Shown: positions 22,861 to 37,172, numbered from the stretch's first letter. The stretch: 64,000 nucleotides of DNA from Spiroplasma endosymbiont of Panorpa germanica (GCF_964019765.1 NZ_OZ026461.1:186001-250000), one strand, 5' to 3'. Made by a program: numbers and translations. The notes: generated by a model not told the origin, from the letters alone.

Positions 22861-23728
22861 AAAATATAAGTTTAAAGGTTTAGATGAAATTTTTGGGGAA
22901 AGTGTTAGTGACATGGTTAATAACATTGAAGGCAATCCCAATATAAACAATCCTAAAACCAAAATTTTACTAGATAATTTAAAAGTAAACCCTTACCAAC
23001 CAAGAAGGATTTTTAATGATGGGGAAATTAATGAGTTAGCAGAGTCGATTAAAATCCACGGAATTATTCAGCCGATAATTGTGCGTAAAAAACAAAATGA
23101 TTATGAAATAATTGCCGGGGAAAGAAGAAGTCGTGCAGCTAGAATTGCTGGTCTTGTTGAAGTTCCTGTGGTTATTTTAGACATTGATGACAAACAAATG
23201 CAAGAATTTGCTATCATTGAAAATATTCAAAGGGTAGATTTGTTAGATATTGAAGAAGCAATCGCATATAAAAAATTAGTAGATATCTTAGGATTAAAGC
23301 AAGAAGAAATTGCGCAAAGAGTTGGTAAATCAAGAAGTCATGTTGCCAATATTATGCGTCTTTTGAACTTGCCAAAATATGTTCAAGAGGCCTTAATGGC
23401 AAATGGAATTACTATGGGACAAGCAAAACCTTTGTTAACAATTTTGAGTCAAGAGGATAAATTAAAAATGGTTTTTGACGAAATTATGTCAAAAAATTTA
23501 ACAGCTCGTGATGTTGAAAATCTGGTTAAAAAATCAGTGGCCAACAATAATAATGAAGCACCAGTTGAGAAGGCTAAAGATGTTCACTTGGAAGCTGTTG
23601 AAAAGATTGCTATGAGAAAACTGGGAACGAAAGTTGTCATTGACAATGGAAGGATAACTATTCGTTATGAAGGAGATCATGATTTGAACAGAGTCTTAGA
23701 AATATTGGGGTTAAATAATGAAATATAA
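22850..23728 (+). CDS. parB: Chromosome-partitioning protein ParB/Spo0J
   Basis: This 292-aa protein has the ParB N-terminal CTP-binding domain with VNPYQPRRIF, HGIIQPIIVRK and the GERRSRAA motif, then ENIQRVDLLDIEEA and the central helix-turn-helix (QEEIAQRVGKSRSHVANIMRLL) that reads parS. The C-terminal part carries the dimerisation region (RKLGTKVVIDNGRITI). ATG at 22850 was chosen; a TTG nine bases earlier sits only about 3 nt from the GAGG site. It overlaps parA by 11 nt and the next gene by 11 nt. No canonical parS was spotted by eye. Confidence 0.94.
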   Translation: MANKKYKFKGLDEIFGESVSDMVNNIEGNPNINNPKTKILLDNLKVNPYQPRRIFNDGEINELAESIKIHGIIQPIIVRKKQNDYEIIAGERRSRAARIAGLVEVPVVILDIDDKQMQEFAIIENIQRVDLLDIEEAIAYKKLVDILGLKQEEIAQRVGKSRSHVANIMRLLNLPKYVQEALMANGITMGQAKPLLTILSQEDKLKMVFDEIMSKNLTARDVENLVKKSVANNNNEAPVEKAKDVHLEAVEKIAMRKLGTKVVIDNGRITIRYEGDHDLNRVLEILGLNNEI

Positions 23729-23903
23729 TATTGGTGATATTGTGACTTTGAGAAAACCTCATCCCAGCAAAACTGAAAAATGAGAAATCATTAGGGTTGG
23801 GGCTGTAGTAAAACTAAAAAGTCTTTCTGTTGAAAATTTGATAATCGAATTAAAACCAAAAATATTTGAAAATAATGCAAAAGTTGTAGAAAGTAGTGAG
23901 TAA
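23718..23903 (+). CDS. DUF951 (YyzM-like) small protein
   Basis: This 61-aa protein reads MKYNIGDIVTLRKPHPSKTE then KWEIIRVGAVVKLKSLSVENLIIEL. It matches the DUF951 pattern (a beta-rich domain with GD.V...KPHPC...W.I.R.GAD..IKC). The family's two Cys are absent here (Ser/Leu replace them). It overlaps the parB end by 11 nt and is followed by ychF after 2 bp, the same position as yyzM in Bacillus. One Trp is TGA. Biochemical function is unknown. Confidence 0.85.
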
Positions 23904-23905
23904 AT

Positions 23906-25003
23906 ATGAGTTTTAAAGTTGGAATTGTTGGGTTACCCAACGTTGGTAAGTCGACTCTTTTTAATGCCATAACAAATTCAAAAGTTGAAGCTGCTAATTA
24001 TCCCTTTGCAACTATTCAACCAAACTTTGGAACAGTGGCTGTTCCCGATGAGCGCTTAGAAAAAATGGCTGCAATAATGAGTAGTAAAAAATTAGTGCCA
24101 ACCACTATTGAGTTTGTTGATATTGCTGGTTTGATTGCCGGGGCTAGTAAAGGTGAAGGTTTGGGAAATGCTTTCTTAGCCAATATTAGAGAAACTGATT
24201 TGATTTGTGAAGTAATCCGTTGTTTTGATGACAAAAGCATTACTCATGTTGAGGGTAATGTCGACCCAATCAGAGACATTGAAATAATAAATTTAGAACT
24301 TATTTTGGCAGACGAAGCAACTGTAAAAAAACGCCTTGAAAGAATCGAAGGAAAAGCTAAAAGTAGCAAAGACAAAGAAATGCTAGCAGAAGTTGATTTA
24401 CTAACAAGACTGCGTGAATGTTTGGCCGATGGAAAGTTACTAAATACTTTAGATTACAATGAAGATGAAGCTAAAATTTTAAAATCATTTCAACTATTAA
24501 CTTGTAAGAAATTTATTTATGTGGCCAATGTTTCAGAAAGTGAAGTAGCTGAAGAAAATGACTATGTTAAAAAAGTTCGTCAATTTGCTTTAGAAAATAG
24601 TGCAGCTGTTGTGAAAATCTCAGCGCGTATCGAAGAAGAGCTTTCAGAGTTAGACCATCAAGAAAAAACTATTTTCTTAAATGATTTGGGAATACCTAAT
24701 TCAGGTTTAGATGATTTAATAGCAACAGCTTATAAAACTTTGGATTTACAAACTTTCTTTACTGTGGGACCTCAAGAAGCTCACGCCTGACAATTTCCAA
24801 AAGGAGCAACAGCTCCTCAAGCAGCTGGAATTATTCATACTGACTTTGAAAAAGGATTTATTAAGGCAGATGTTTATAATTGTGAAGATTTAATTGCTTT
24901 GGGTTCTGAACAAAATGTAAAAAATGCTGGAAAAGTTCGTCTTGAAGGAAAAGCTTATGTTTTAAATGATGGAGATGTTTGTTTCTTCAAGTTTAATAAT
25001 TAG
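23906..25003 (+). CDS. ychF: Ribosome-binding ATPase YchF (Obg-related)
   Basis: This 365-aa P-loop protein has G1 GLPNVGKST (residues 9-17), the G2/G3 regions [13 protein letters not shown] and [19 protein letters not shown], and a C-terminal TGS domain with [32 protein letters not shown] split across shorter blocks. The G4 position is altered (NVSE) as in YchF, which prefers ATP. It is associated with ribosomes. AGTGAG lies in the preceding gene's end and no strong SD is visible, so coupling to DUF951 is likely. A weak terminator follows. Confidence 0.95.
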
Positions 25004-25024
25004 TCCACAATGTGGATTTTTTTA
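25001..25024 (+). terminator. Short terminator after ychF
   Basis: A TCCAC/GTGGA stem with a 3-nt loop overlaps the stop codon and is followed by T7. The stem is short, so it may be leaky. Confidence 0.55.
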
Positions 25025-25030
25025 ATTTAT

Positions 25031-25059
25031 TTGGGTTTTTATAATTAAATGTTTATAAT
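25031..25059 (+). promoter_or_regulatory. Promoter of ispF-gltX
   Basis: TTGGGT, 17 bp, TATAAT; the ispF ATG lies 23 bp after the -10. Confidence 0.7.
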
Positions 25060-25081
25060 AATTTAAAAGAGGGGTAATTTG

Positions 25082-26999
<1,918 letters not shown>

Positions 27000-27012
27000 G
27001 GAGGTAGTGATT

Positions 27013-28218
27013 ATGTTCAATAAATTCATCAGAGATAGTGTCCACGGAGATATTCATTTAAAAGAAAAAGTGATTTATGAATTAATCAATACTTACGAAT
27101 ATCAAAGATTAAGACGAATTACCCAATTGGGTGGAGGACAATTTGTTTTTCCTTCAGCTAATCATACTAGATTTAGTCACGGTCTGGGAGTTTATCACTT
27201 GATTTGTAAATTTTTAGAAAATCTTGATTTTCAAAAATTAACTGATGAAGAGAAAATTGAAGTAAAAGTAGCTGGATTACTACACGATATCGGACATGGT
27301 CCTTTTTCGCACTCCTTTGAAGGGGTTATTACCACTAAACACGAACAGATTTCCCAAGATATTATAATGGGTGCAACCCAAATTAACGCGATTCTAGAAA
27401 ATTATAATGTTAGTCAGAAAAATGTTGCAGACATAATTGTTGGAAAGCATAAAAATGGAGTTTTGAATGCCTTAGTAAGCAGTCAACTTGATGCAGACCG
27501 TTTGGATTATTTGATGCGAGATAGTTACAATTGTGGGGTAAATTATTCAAAACTAGATATTGACTGGATTATTCGACACGCAATGATTAATGGTGATAAA
27601 ATCGTTTATCCTAAAAAAACTATTTATGCGATAGAATCATATCTTCTAGGTAGATATCATATGTACCAACAAGTTTATCGTCATCCAGTTTCGATTTCCT
27701 TTGACGTCATAATAAAAAAGTGATTTCAAAGACTTAAAGATTTATATGAAGAAAAATATTGTTTTAAAAATAAAGAGGATTTAAAGTTATTCATACCAAT
27801 TTTCAACGAAAAGAAATTGGATCTAGAAAACTATCTTAAATTAGATGACTATACTTTTATAGATTTTATTAAAAAATGCATAAATGAAGATGATAAAATA
27901 TTATCAGATTTAAGTAATCGAATCATTACTAGAAATTTCTTTGGTTTTTTCAAAGAATCAGAGTATAACAAATTGAGACAAAGTTTTGAGAAGTTAAATC
28001 TTGATAAGAAATATTATTTTCATAATTTAGAACTAAAACCAGTATTAATGTATAATGCGGATTTAGATTCAAAAAAAGATGAAACAATATATATTATTGA
28101 TAATAGTGGCTTGGTTCAAAGTTTTGATCAGATTTCAGAAATTATTGATTATAGTAGTAAAAATAAAGATAAAAAATTAAATTCACAAAATATATATATT
28201 TTTCCCAAAATAATGTAA
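27013..28218 (+). CDS. HD-domain phosphohydrolase (dGTPase-like)
   Basis: This 401-aa metal-dependent phosphohydrolase has HTRFSHGLGVYHL (first His), LLHDIGHGPFSHSFE (HD pair) and LDADRLDYLMRDS (final Asp), the full H...HD...D set. This layout is typical of the YwfO/dNTP triphosphohydrolase-like HD proteins, which can be involved in nucleotide pools. The C-terminal third is helical and charged, without a known motif. ATG at 27013 is chosen because AAGGAGGT lies 7 nt before it; a GTG at 27007 would be too close. It follows gltX closely and is probably cotranscribed. Confidence 0.88.
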
Positions 28219-28244
28219 AATAGTGATTGTTAGAGGTGTAAAAA

Positions 28245-28724
28245 ATGGCTATAAAATTATCAAATATAGAGATGGCTTATGATTATTTGAAAAATAATAA
28301 AGAAAGTGCCAATTTCGAGGAAATTTGAAATAGCATTGCAAATGAAATTCATGAAGACAATGTTAAAAAAAATGAAATAATCGCAGAACTGTATACTGAT
28401 CTAGTTTTAGATAATCGTTTCGCACTTACTTCTTCGGGAGAATGAGGTTTACGAGACTATTTAAAATTTGATGACGTTAAGAAGCAATATGATTATGTTG
28501 ATAAATTTGAAACTACAGAAGAGTTTGAAGATTTAGATGCATACTTAGCGACAGACATTTATGATACAGATGATATTGAAAACGCGGGTCCAAAAATTAT
28601 CAGGGAAATCAATCAAAACGAAATTGATGAAGAGGATATAGATGACGACGACGATTATTTAGATGACGATGATGACGACGACGAACCAATCGATGAAGAC
28701 ATCTATGATGACGTTGACAATTAA
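28245..28724 (+). CDS. rpoE: DNA-directed RNA polymerase delta subunit
   Basis: This 159-aa protein is visible when TGA is read as Trp (residues EEIWNSI and SGEWGLRDY). The N-terminal ~75 residues form a HARE-HTH-type winged helix: MAYDYLKNNKESANFEEIW, then LYTDLVLDNRFALTSSGEWG. The C-terminal half is extremely acidic, ending in long Asp runs (DDDDDYLDDDDDDDE), as in Firmicute delta, which stimulates RNA polymerase recycling. AGAGGTG precedes the ATG by 7 nt. Its position just upstream of pyrG is the same as in Bacillus. Confidence 0.93.
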
Positions 28725-28738
28725 TTATAATTTTAAAA

Positions 28739-28772
28739 TGTCGTAAATTTTTTACGACAATTTTACTTTTAA
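28739..28772 (+). terminator. Terminator/attenuator between rpoE and pyrG
   Basis: A perfect TGTCGTAAA/TTTACGACA stem is followed by ATTTTACTTTT. It lies just 13 bp before the pyrG start with no room for a separate promoter, so it probably acts as a leaky terminator or attenuator for pyrG. Confidence 0.7.
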
Positions 28773-28784
28773 GGGGGTAAGTTT

Positions 28785-30374
<1,590 letters not shown>

Positions 30375-30400
30375 ATGTGTAAATTTATAATAAAAAAGTT

Positions 30401-30406
30401 TATAAT
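30401..30406 (+). promoter_or_regulatory. Likely -10 element of fba
   Basis: TATAAT lies 26 bp before the fba ATG; no convincing -35 is visible. Confidence 0.45.
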
Positions 30407-30432
30407 TAAATAGATGAGAAAAGAGGAAGAAA

Positions 30433-31323
30433 ATGTCAAAAATTTATCACAAGCGTCTAGTTAACGCTGATGCAATGGTTAAGGCTGCTCACAAAAATAA
30501 ATATGCAATTGGGCACTTTAACATTAACAACTTAGAATGAACAAAAGCAATTTTAAGTGCAGCTCAAGAAACTAAAACTCCAACTATTATAGCAACTTCA
30601 GAAGGTGCTATGAAATATATGGGAGGACCTGCAACTGTTGTTGGTTTAGTAAATGGATTATTAGATGAATTAAACATCACAGTTCCAGTTGCTTTACACT
30701 TAGACCACGGTCAATCAGTTGAAATGGCTAAAAAATGTATTTTAGCTGGTTACTCTTCAGTTATGTTTGATGGAAGTCATTTCCCATACGCTGAAAACTT
30801 GGCAAAAACAAAAGAAGTAATTGATTTTGCTAAAAAATATGAAGTATCAGTTGAAGCTGAAATTGGTTCAATTGGTGGTGAAGAAGATGGTGTTGTTGGA
30901 AACGGTGAACTTGGAGATCCAACTGAAGCTGGAGAAATGGCTAAAACAGGAATTTCAATGTTAGCCGCAGGTATTGGAAACATTCACGGTAAATACCCAG
31001 AATGATGAAAAACTCTATCTTTTGAAACTTTGGAAAAACTTCAAAGTGCAGCTAAAATGCCAATGGTATTACATGGTGGAAGTGGAATCCCTCAAGATCA
31101 AGTTAAAAAAGCTATTTCTTTAGGAATTTCAAAAATCAATGTTAACACTGAATTACAATTAGCATTTAGAGATGCAACAAGAAAATATATCGAAGAGAAA
31201 AAAGACTTAGATGACGCAGGAAAAGGATTTGACCCTCGTAAGTTACTAGCTCCTGGTTACAAAGCATTAGTTGATACTTTTAAAGAATTAACTGGATGAT
31301 TTGGAAGCCAAGGAAAAGCTTAA
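30433..31323 (+). CDS. fba: Fructose-bisphosphate aldolase, class II
   Basis: This 296-aa zinc-dependent glycolytic aldolase has IGHFNINNLEW at the N-terminus, ALHLDHGQSVE (zinc His), SVEAEIGSIGGEEDG, AGIGNIHGKYPEWW, MVLHGGSGIP and INVNTELQLAFRDA, which cover the metal and phosphate sites. Codon use is strongly biased (high-expression look). AGAGGAAGAAA precedes the ATG. It is a monocistronic unit ending at a strong terminator. Confidence 0.97.
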
Positions 31324-31324
31324 A

Positions 31325-31355
31325 TTAAAAAAACAGCTATAAAGTTGTTTTTTTA
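31325..31355 (+). terminator. Intrinsic terminator after fba
   Basis: An 11-bp stem of AAAAAAACAGC with GTTGTTTTTTT (one G-T pair) and loop TATAAA. Confidence 0.85.
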
Positions 31356-31450
31356 ATTTATTTTAAATTTATTAAATTTTTTATAGAATTATAACAAAAA
31401 AGTGGTATTATTAATTTTGGTACAAAAAACATAGTTAAGGAGTGTAAACT

Positions 31451-31747
31451 ATGCCAAGAAAAGATATTCATCCAAAGTATTTTGATGCAAAATTCATCTG
31501 TACAACTTGTAGTAAAGAATTTGTTGGAGGTTCAACAAAGGGAGAAGAGATCAGATTAGACACTTGTTCTAATTGTCATCCTTTCTACACTGGTAACCAA
31601 CAATATAGCAATGCTGCTGGACGTATTGAGAGATTTAACACAAAATTTGTGAAGAAAGAAGAAACTGCTAAAAAAATTGCAATGGATTCAGAAGCACAAA
31701 AAGCACAAAACGCTAAGACAAAAAAAGCTACAAAACCTGAAGCTTAG
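31451..31747 (+). CDS. rpmE: 50S ribosomal protein L31 (bL31)
   Basis: This 98-aa protein begins MPRKDIHPKYFDAKFICTTC. Cys17, Cys20, Cys39 and Cys42 form two CxxC pairs, so this is the zinc-binding C+ form. The core is followed by NAAGRIERFNTKF, a standard bL31 ending, and then an extra Lys/Ala-rich tail of about 30 residues. AAGGAGTGT precedes the ATG. It is monocistronic with its own terminator. Confidence 0.96.
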   Translation: MPRKDIHPKYFDAKFICTTCSKEFVGGSTKGEEIRLDTCSNCHPFYTGNQQYSNAAGRIERFNTKFVKKEETAKKIAMDSEAQKAQNAKTKKATKPEA

Positions 31748-31751
31748 TTTT

Positions 31752-31778
31752 AAGGGGCCTAAAAAGGTCCTTTTTTTA
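31752..31778 (+). terminator. Intrinsic terminator after rpmE
   Basis: An AAGG-GGCC/GGTCCTT stem (one bulge) with loop TAAAAA is followed by T7. Confidence 0.82.
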
Positions 31779-31822
31779 ATTAAATTATTAAATTCAAGTA
31801 TAATAAGATAAAGGTGATTGAA

Positions 31823-33682
31823 ATGAGTATTAAATTTGAAAATGTTAAAGTAACAACAAAAAAACAAAAACAATGAAATATTGATTTCAATGCCCAATCG
31901 GGAAAGGTTACTAGCTTTCTTTGTGAGGAAAGAATTGTTAGAACAGAGTTTAAAAAGATAATGAAGGGCTTAGGCCATGTAAGTTCAGGACGCACTTTGA
32001 TAAATAATAATGACATGATTAACTACAAGTTAAATCAAAATCAAATCGCTGATTTAACAAAAGATAGTTATATTGAAAGGATTGTCCCACCGAGATTAAG
32101 TCTATTTATTTCGCTTCTATTTAATCGAGATTTTATCAGAGATGGTAAAACCAAAATCATTAAGGCTCGCTATGAATACTTATCATACAAGACTTCAAAA
32201 AATAATCAAAGTGATTTACAAATGCGACAAGAGATTCAAAGAATTATTCATATTTTTGTTGAAAATTCAATCAGGGTCGAAAAAGAACTTTTAGATATTT
32301 TTTTCAAGCAGATTACAGAATTTAACAATTCAAGAGCTGATAGCAAGATTAACGGTGTCAGTGGTAATCTAGCGATTTTACTAAAACGATTCAATCTATT
32401 AAAAGAAATTAATGCAAATAAGGAATTACTTTTGACGTTCATGCAATCTCTTTGAGATAAGGTTTATGCTTTTATAGAACTGAGATATTCTTGTGATTGC
32501 GAATATAATAGTGGTAGAATAAAAGCGAAAATCTCAAGGAAATTAAGATTTTACGAGCACGAATGAATTGTTAAGGAACAGTTGAAATTAATTGATTTGG
32601 ATGTTAGTCAGTTAAAGTCTTCAATCCAACACAATAAAATTGAAATAAAGAATCTAGCTAGAAAAATTAACAAGATATTAAATGGTTACAAAAAATTAGA
32701 TAGTCAAGTTGGCTTAAATTTAATTTCTGAACTTAAAATTTGAAATAATCTTTCAGCAGATCAAAGATTTGAATTTAGACGCAAACAAGAAAACCTATTC
32801 TTCAAGATCCTTTTAGATGAATCAAACATTATCAAAGGTAAAATAGTTGAAATAGTTCACAGGTATCACGAACTAGTTTTGGAAGGCAAAACCGAACAAG
32901 GAGAAAAGAAAAATTTCAGATCTATTTGCAAAATTAAAAGATCACAAATTCCAACCCTTTACTCTTTGTCGCATTCTTGAACACAAGATATTTTAAATAA
33001 ACTTGAAATTAAGTTTGATTGATTTATAAGTTCTTTCAAAGTAAGTTCGTTAGCCCAAATTTATTTACAAATAATCAGAGCGATTCATTTAAAAAAGAAA
33101 AACATTATTATCGACAACAAATTTCATATGCTAACAAAAAACGATGCAAATTCGTTGATAAACACAATCAGAAGAATAAATGCTTTCTTCCCCAAGGTCT
33201 CTATTATTATTATGGAAAGCAATTTGAAAAACCTTCCAAATCTTAACGAACCTTTTTATTCAATTAACAATAGTGATTTAGAATACGTTTCGTTGAATAA
33301 TGAGTTTTCAAAAAACAACAGCCCTTATCTGAAGGAATTTAATTACAAAAACTTCACCACTAATATTCAGTTAGAAAAAAACTTGTTAAAAATATTAGAT
33401 CAAAGTTTGAAATTGCCTGATAAAAAATCAACAATTGATTCAAAAGTGGCGATTATTAATCCCTTCGCCATAGAAGTTTTAAATGAAAAAAATGCAAAAA
33501 ATTCTATGCAATTTGCTGCCAAAATAATTAGTGATTCCAATTTTGTGGACCCCAGCCTTTATTTGGCGGAGATAAATCCAAATGTATCATTGTACTTCTA
33601 TGAAAATCAAAATATTAACGAGAACAAAGCTGTAAAAATTGCTATCAGTCAAGAGGCTATTTTTATACCCGAAGGGAATTAA
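31823..33682 (+). CDS. Degenerate ABC-type ATPase-like protein (motifs lost)
   Basis: This 619-aa protein is read through five or more TGA-Trp. The first ~110 residues follow the order of an ABC NBD: strand IKFENVKV, then WNIDFNAQSGKVTSFLCEE where a P-loop should be, then KIMKGLGHVSSGRTLINNND (like GL..p.sG.i..ng.d) and VPPRLSLFISLLF (like the P-L-T-V block). A helical insertion of about 270 residues follows. Then SLAQIYLQIIRAI occupies the LSGGQ...RA position and KKKNIIIDNKFHML the Walker B position, with VSIIIMES in place of the H-loop. Walker A Gly/Lys, the signature Gly pair and the catalytic Glu are all missing, so ATP hydrolysis is unlikely. The frame is intact over 1.86 kb, so it is maintained. 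nrnA starts 5 bp after its stop. Confidence 0.62.
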
Positions 33683-33687
33683 AATAA

Positions 33688-34632
33688 ATGAGAGAAAAAT
33701 ACCTAAAATTAGAAAACAAAATTAAAGAATTTGATACAATAATTATTGCAAAACATGTTAATCCAGACTTTGATGCAATTGGTAGTGCTTTTGGACTAAA
33801 ATTTATTATTGAAGATAATTTTAAAGACAAAAAAGTATTTGTTGTTGGTTCTAAAATTGATGAAGGAAAATACGAAAATCCTCAATTAACTGAAGCGGTA
33901 ATTAAAAAGTCAATTTTAATTACTTGTGATACTGCAAACAAGGAAAGAGTTGATTTTGAATTTATTAATGAAGCAAAGGAGATTTTCAAAATTGATCACC
34001 ATGTTGATGGGGATGATTTTGGACATTGCGAACTTGTTGATTCTTCAGCAATTGCCTGTTGTCAAATGATTGCTATTTGATCAAAAGAAATGAATCTGAA
34101 AATATCAAAAGAGGCTGCAAGTCATCTATACAAAGGGTTAATTACAGATTCAAACCGATTCTTGTATAAAAATACAAATGCTCAAACATTTGAAGCAGCT
34201 CAATTTTTAATCAGCACAGGCATTGATTTTGTTGGAATTTATGATAGCTTATATATCAGAAGCTTGGAAGTGCAAAAATGGATTAATAAATGTTTTTCAA
34301 AAGCTGAATTTATCAATGGTGTTGCTCACATAAAAATATTTAAAAAAGAATATGAAGATTTGAGTTTAACATTAGAGGAAGTCAAATCAAGTTTGGGAAG
34401 CATTTGTGGAATTAAAGAAATCAAGATTTCAATTTTAGCTATTGAAGTTGAGGACCAAATTAAGATCTCTCTTAGAAGCTCAAATTATTCAGTAAATCAA
34501 ATTGCTAATAAATTTGGGGGTGGAGGTCACAGACTAGCGGCAGCTTGTAAAATAGCTTCTTGAGATGATTTCTCACAAGTTTTAGAAGCAGCTCAAATTT
34601 TAATTAAAAGCGAGGAAAAAAATGTTAACTAA
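33688..34632 (+). CDS. nrnA: DHH/DHHA1 phosphoesterase (NrnA-like nanoRNase/pAp phosphatase)
   Basis: This 314-aa protein has IIAKHVNPDFDAIGSAFGLK (motif with the N-x-D-x-D-x-x-G metal ligands), LITCDTAN, the DHH motif in FKIDHHVDGDDF, and the DHHA1 substrate motif GGGGHRLAAA near the C-terminus. NrnA-type enzymes degrade 2-5 nt RNA and dephosphorylate pAp. Its end overlaps tdk by 11 nt. Confidence 0.9.
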
Positions 34633-35221
34633 AAATTTACAAAATAAATTAGGATGAATTGAATTAATTACTGGATGTATGTTTGCTGGTAAAACAGAGG
34701 AATTCATTAAAAGATTGCGTCGTCACAGCTATGCTAAGCGTAATGTTGTAGCCTTTAAACCAATAATTGATGATAGATACTCAATTGATAAAATATCTTC
34801 TCATTCGGGTTCTCAATTTGAATCATACCCAGTTAAAGATAGCTTGCAAATGGTTGAAAAAATAAAAGAGTTGACTAAAATTAAGAAAATTGATGTCTTG
34901 GGAATAGACGAAATTCAGTTTTTTGATGAAGGAATTGTTAATTTAGTACAAGAATACGCTGACAAGGGTATAATAGTAATTGTTAATGGTTTGGACAAAG
35001 ATTTCAAGTGCGAACCATTTAAAAACGTTGATAAACTGCTTGTTCAAGCTGAATATGTAGATAAACTTTCAGCGATTTGCCATAATTGTGGTTCAAATGC
35101 AAGTAGAACACAAAGAATAGTAAATGGCAAACCAGCTGCTGCTAACGAACCTGTTATATTAGTTTCAGGAGAAGAACAGTACGAAGCTCGTTGTCGCCAT
35201 TGTTACATAAAACCAAAGTAA
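34622..35221 (+). CDS. tdk: Thymidine kinase
   Basis: This 199-aa type II thymidine kinase has P-loop GCMFAGKTEEF (residues 18-28), the VLGIDEIQFFDEG Walker B-like block, a lasso region ending in EEQYEARCRHC, and zinc ligands in CHNCG and CRHC. It phosphorylates salvaged thymidine. The start ATG at 34622 lies inside the end of nrnA with GCGAGGAAAAA in front; the TGA at codon 12 is Trp. Confidence 0.95.
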
Positions 35222-35230
35222 GGAGAAAAC

Positions 35231-36313
35231 ATGAATAGTAAAACCCTTGAAGCATTACAAGTAATGCAAAAAAGAATGCAGCAAATCGATGCAGATTTGC
35301 AAAATGAAGAAATCCTAAAAGATATCAAAAAGGTTATGGAATTAAATAAAGAACGTTCAAACTTAGAAGAACCGGTTGAACTACTTAAAAAATTTGAAGC
35401 CAATATCAACAACATCAAAGAAGCGCGAGAAGTTTTAGAAAATGAAAAAGATGCTGAACTAAGAGAAATGGCGAAAGCGATTTTAGAAGAAGAGGAAGTT
35501 AAAACCCCTTCAATAGAATCAGAAATCGATTTAATATTAATGCCTAAAGATCCAAACGATGATAAAAACGTTATTGTTGAAATTCGTGGAGCTGCCGGAG
35601 GAGACGAAGCAAATATCTTTGCTGGGGATTTGTACAAAATGTACACAAAATATTGTGAAAAGAATAATTGAAAAATTGATTTACTAGACACTTCTCCATC
35701 AGAGGCCGGAGGATTCTCACAAATATCTTTTATGGTCAAAGGTGATAAAGTTTATTCAAAATTAAAATTTGAATCAGGAAGTCATAGAGTTCAAAGGGTT
35801 CCGAAAACAGAATCAAAAGGACGAATTCAAACTTCCACAGCAACAGTAGTTGTTTTACCTGAAGTAAGTGACATTGAAGTTGAAATCAGACCTTCAGATT
35901 TAAGAATCGATACTTATCGCTCGGGAGGAGCTGGAGGTCAGCATGTTAATACAACTGATTCTGCTGTTAGAATAACTCATATCCCCACAGGGGTTGTGGC
36001 ATCATCTCAAGATGGAAGAAGTCAACATGATAACAAAGATATTGCGATGACAATGTTAAGAGCCAGAATTTATGAAGCAGAACTTGAGAAACAAAACTCT
36101 GAAACTGCTGGAATTCGTAAAAGTGCAGTTGGCACTGGAGCTAGAAGTGAAAAAATTAGAACATATAACTATGCTCAAAATAGAGTAACTGATCACAGAA
36201 TCAATTTAACCTTGCAAAAATTAGATCAGGTTATGGAAGGTGCTATTGAAGAATTTATTTCAGAACTTATTAATAATGAACAAAAAGAGAAAGTAGCACA
36301 ACACCTTCAATAA
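35231..36313 (+). CDS. prfA: Peptide chain release factor 1
   Basis: This 360-aa class I release factor reads UAA and UAG. It has the N-terminal helical domain, [20 protein letters not shown], the domain with the anticodon-like loop, and the catalytic GGQ in [18 protein letters not shown] (about residue 235). prfB is not in this window, and with UGA reassigned to Trp an RF2 should be dispensable. prmC, which methylates the GGQ Gln, starts immediately after the stop. Confidence 0.97.
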
Positions 36314-37162
36314 ATGCTAATAAGTGAATTTGCAAAATCTCAGAAACTGGACTTTAGTAATAAAGATGAAATAAAAGCCTTTAATCAAATTTTTTCAAAC
36401 ATTTTAGGATTTGAGTTTAAGGATTTGATTACAAAATGGGACTACGAACTGTCTAAAAAACAAATGAAGCTTTTTTCAAAAAAGTGAAAAGTTTTTAAAA
36501 ACGGTAAACCGCTAGCCTATATAACCAAAAGTAGTTATTTTTACAACACAGAAATTTCGGTCAACAAAAATGTTTTAATACCGCGTCTAGAAACAGAATA
36601 CTTAGTTAGTCAAAGTTTAGAATTTGCTCAAAAAAACTTTTTGGATTCCGAACTAATATTGGCTGATATTTGCACTGGTAGTGGAGCTATTGGCGTTTCG
36701 TTTTTGAGCGATTGGGAAAAGGTTTTAGTTTTCAGTAGCGATATTTCGCAAAAGGCTATCAAGGTTGCCCGAAAAAACTTTTCTCGTTTTGATAAAGATA
36801 ACTTTATCATCGAAAGAGGTAATTTTCTCAATCCACTAATTAAAAGCGGCTTAAAAGCAAATATTTTAACCATCAATCCTCCTTATATTGATCAAGAAGA
36901 TCAAAACGTTGATCCAAAAACTTTTAAGAATGAACCTCATTTGGCGCTTTTTGCCAAAAATAAGGGAATGCATTTTTATGAAGAATTTTTCAAATATTGG
37001 GAACAGGTGATTAATTTTGAAAAGCCGTTCTTTGTTATTATGGAGTTTGGATTTGATCAAAAAGAAAAGATCGAGTCCTTAGCTAAAGAAAACCTTGGAA
37101 ATTATAATTGAAAAATCCAGGCAGATTATTTTAACAATTGAAGGTACTTAATTATTAGTTAG
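36314..37162 (+). CDS. prmC: Release factor glutamine methyltransferase PrmC (HemK)
   Basis: This 282-aa SAM-dependent methyltransferase modifies the Gln of the release-factor GGQ loop. It has a helical N-terminal domain, LAYITKSSYFYNTEISVNKN then VLIPRLETEYLV, the SAM loop LADICTGSGAIGVSF and the catalytic NPPY motif (TINPPYID, about residue 186). The ATG is adjacent to the prfA stop codon, so it is translationally coupled to its substrate's gene. Confidence 0.94.
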
Positions 37163-37172
37163 GGGCAAGGTT

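Noticed and set aside
22054-25003. parS sites near parAB
   Set aside because: No match to the canonical 16-bp parS palindrome was seen by eye; a mismatch-tolerant search would be needed.
27007-27015. GTG start for the HD-domain gene
   Set aside because: It lies only one or two bases from the SD; ATG at 27013 has proper spacing.
35203-35739. 178-aa open frame on the minus strand inside prfA
   Set aside because: Ser/Phe-rich mirror of Glu/Lys-rich prfA codons; a shadow of the coding strand.
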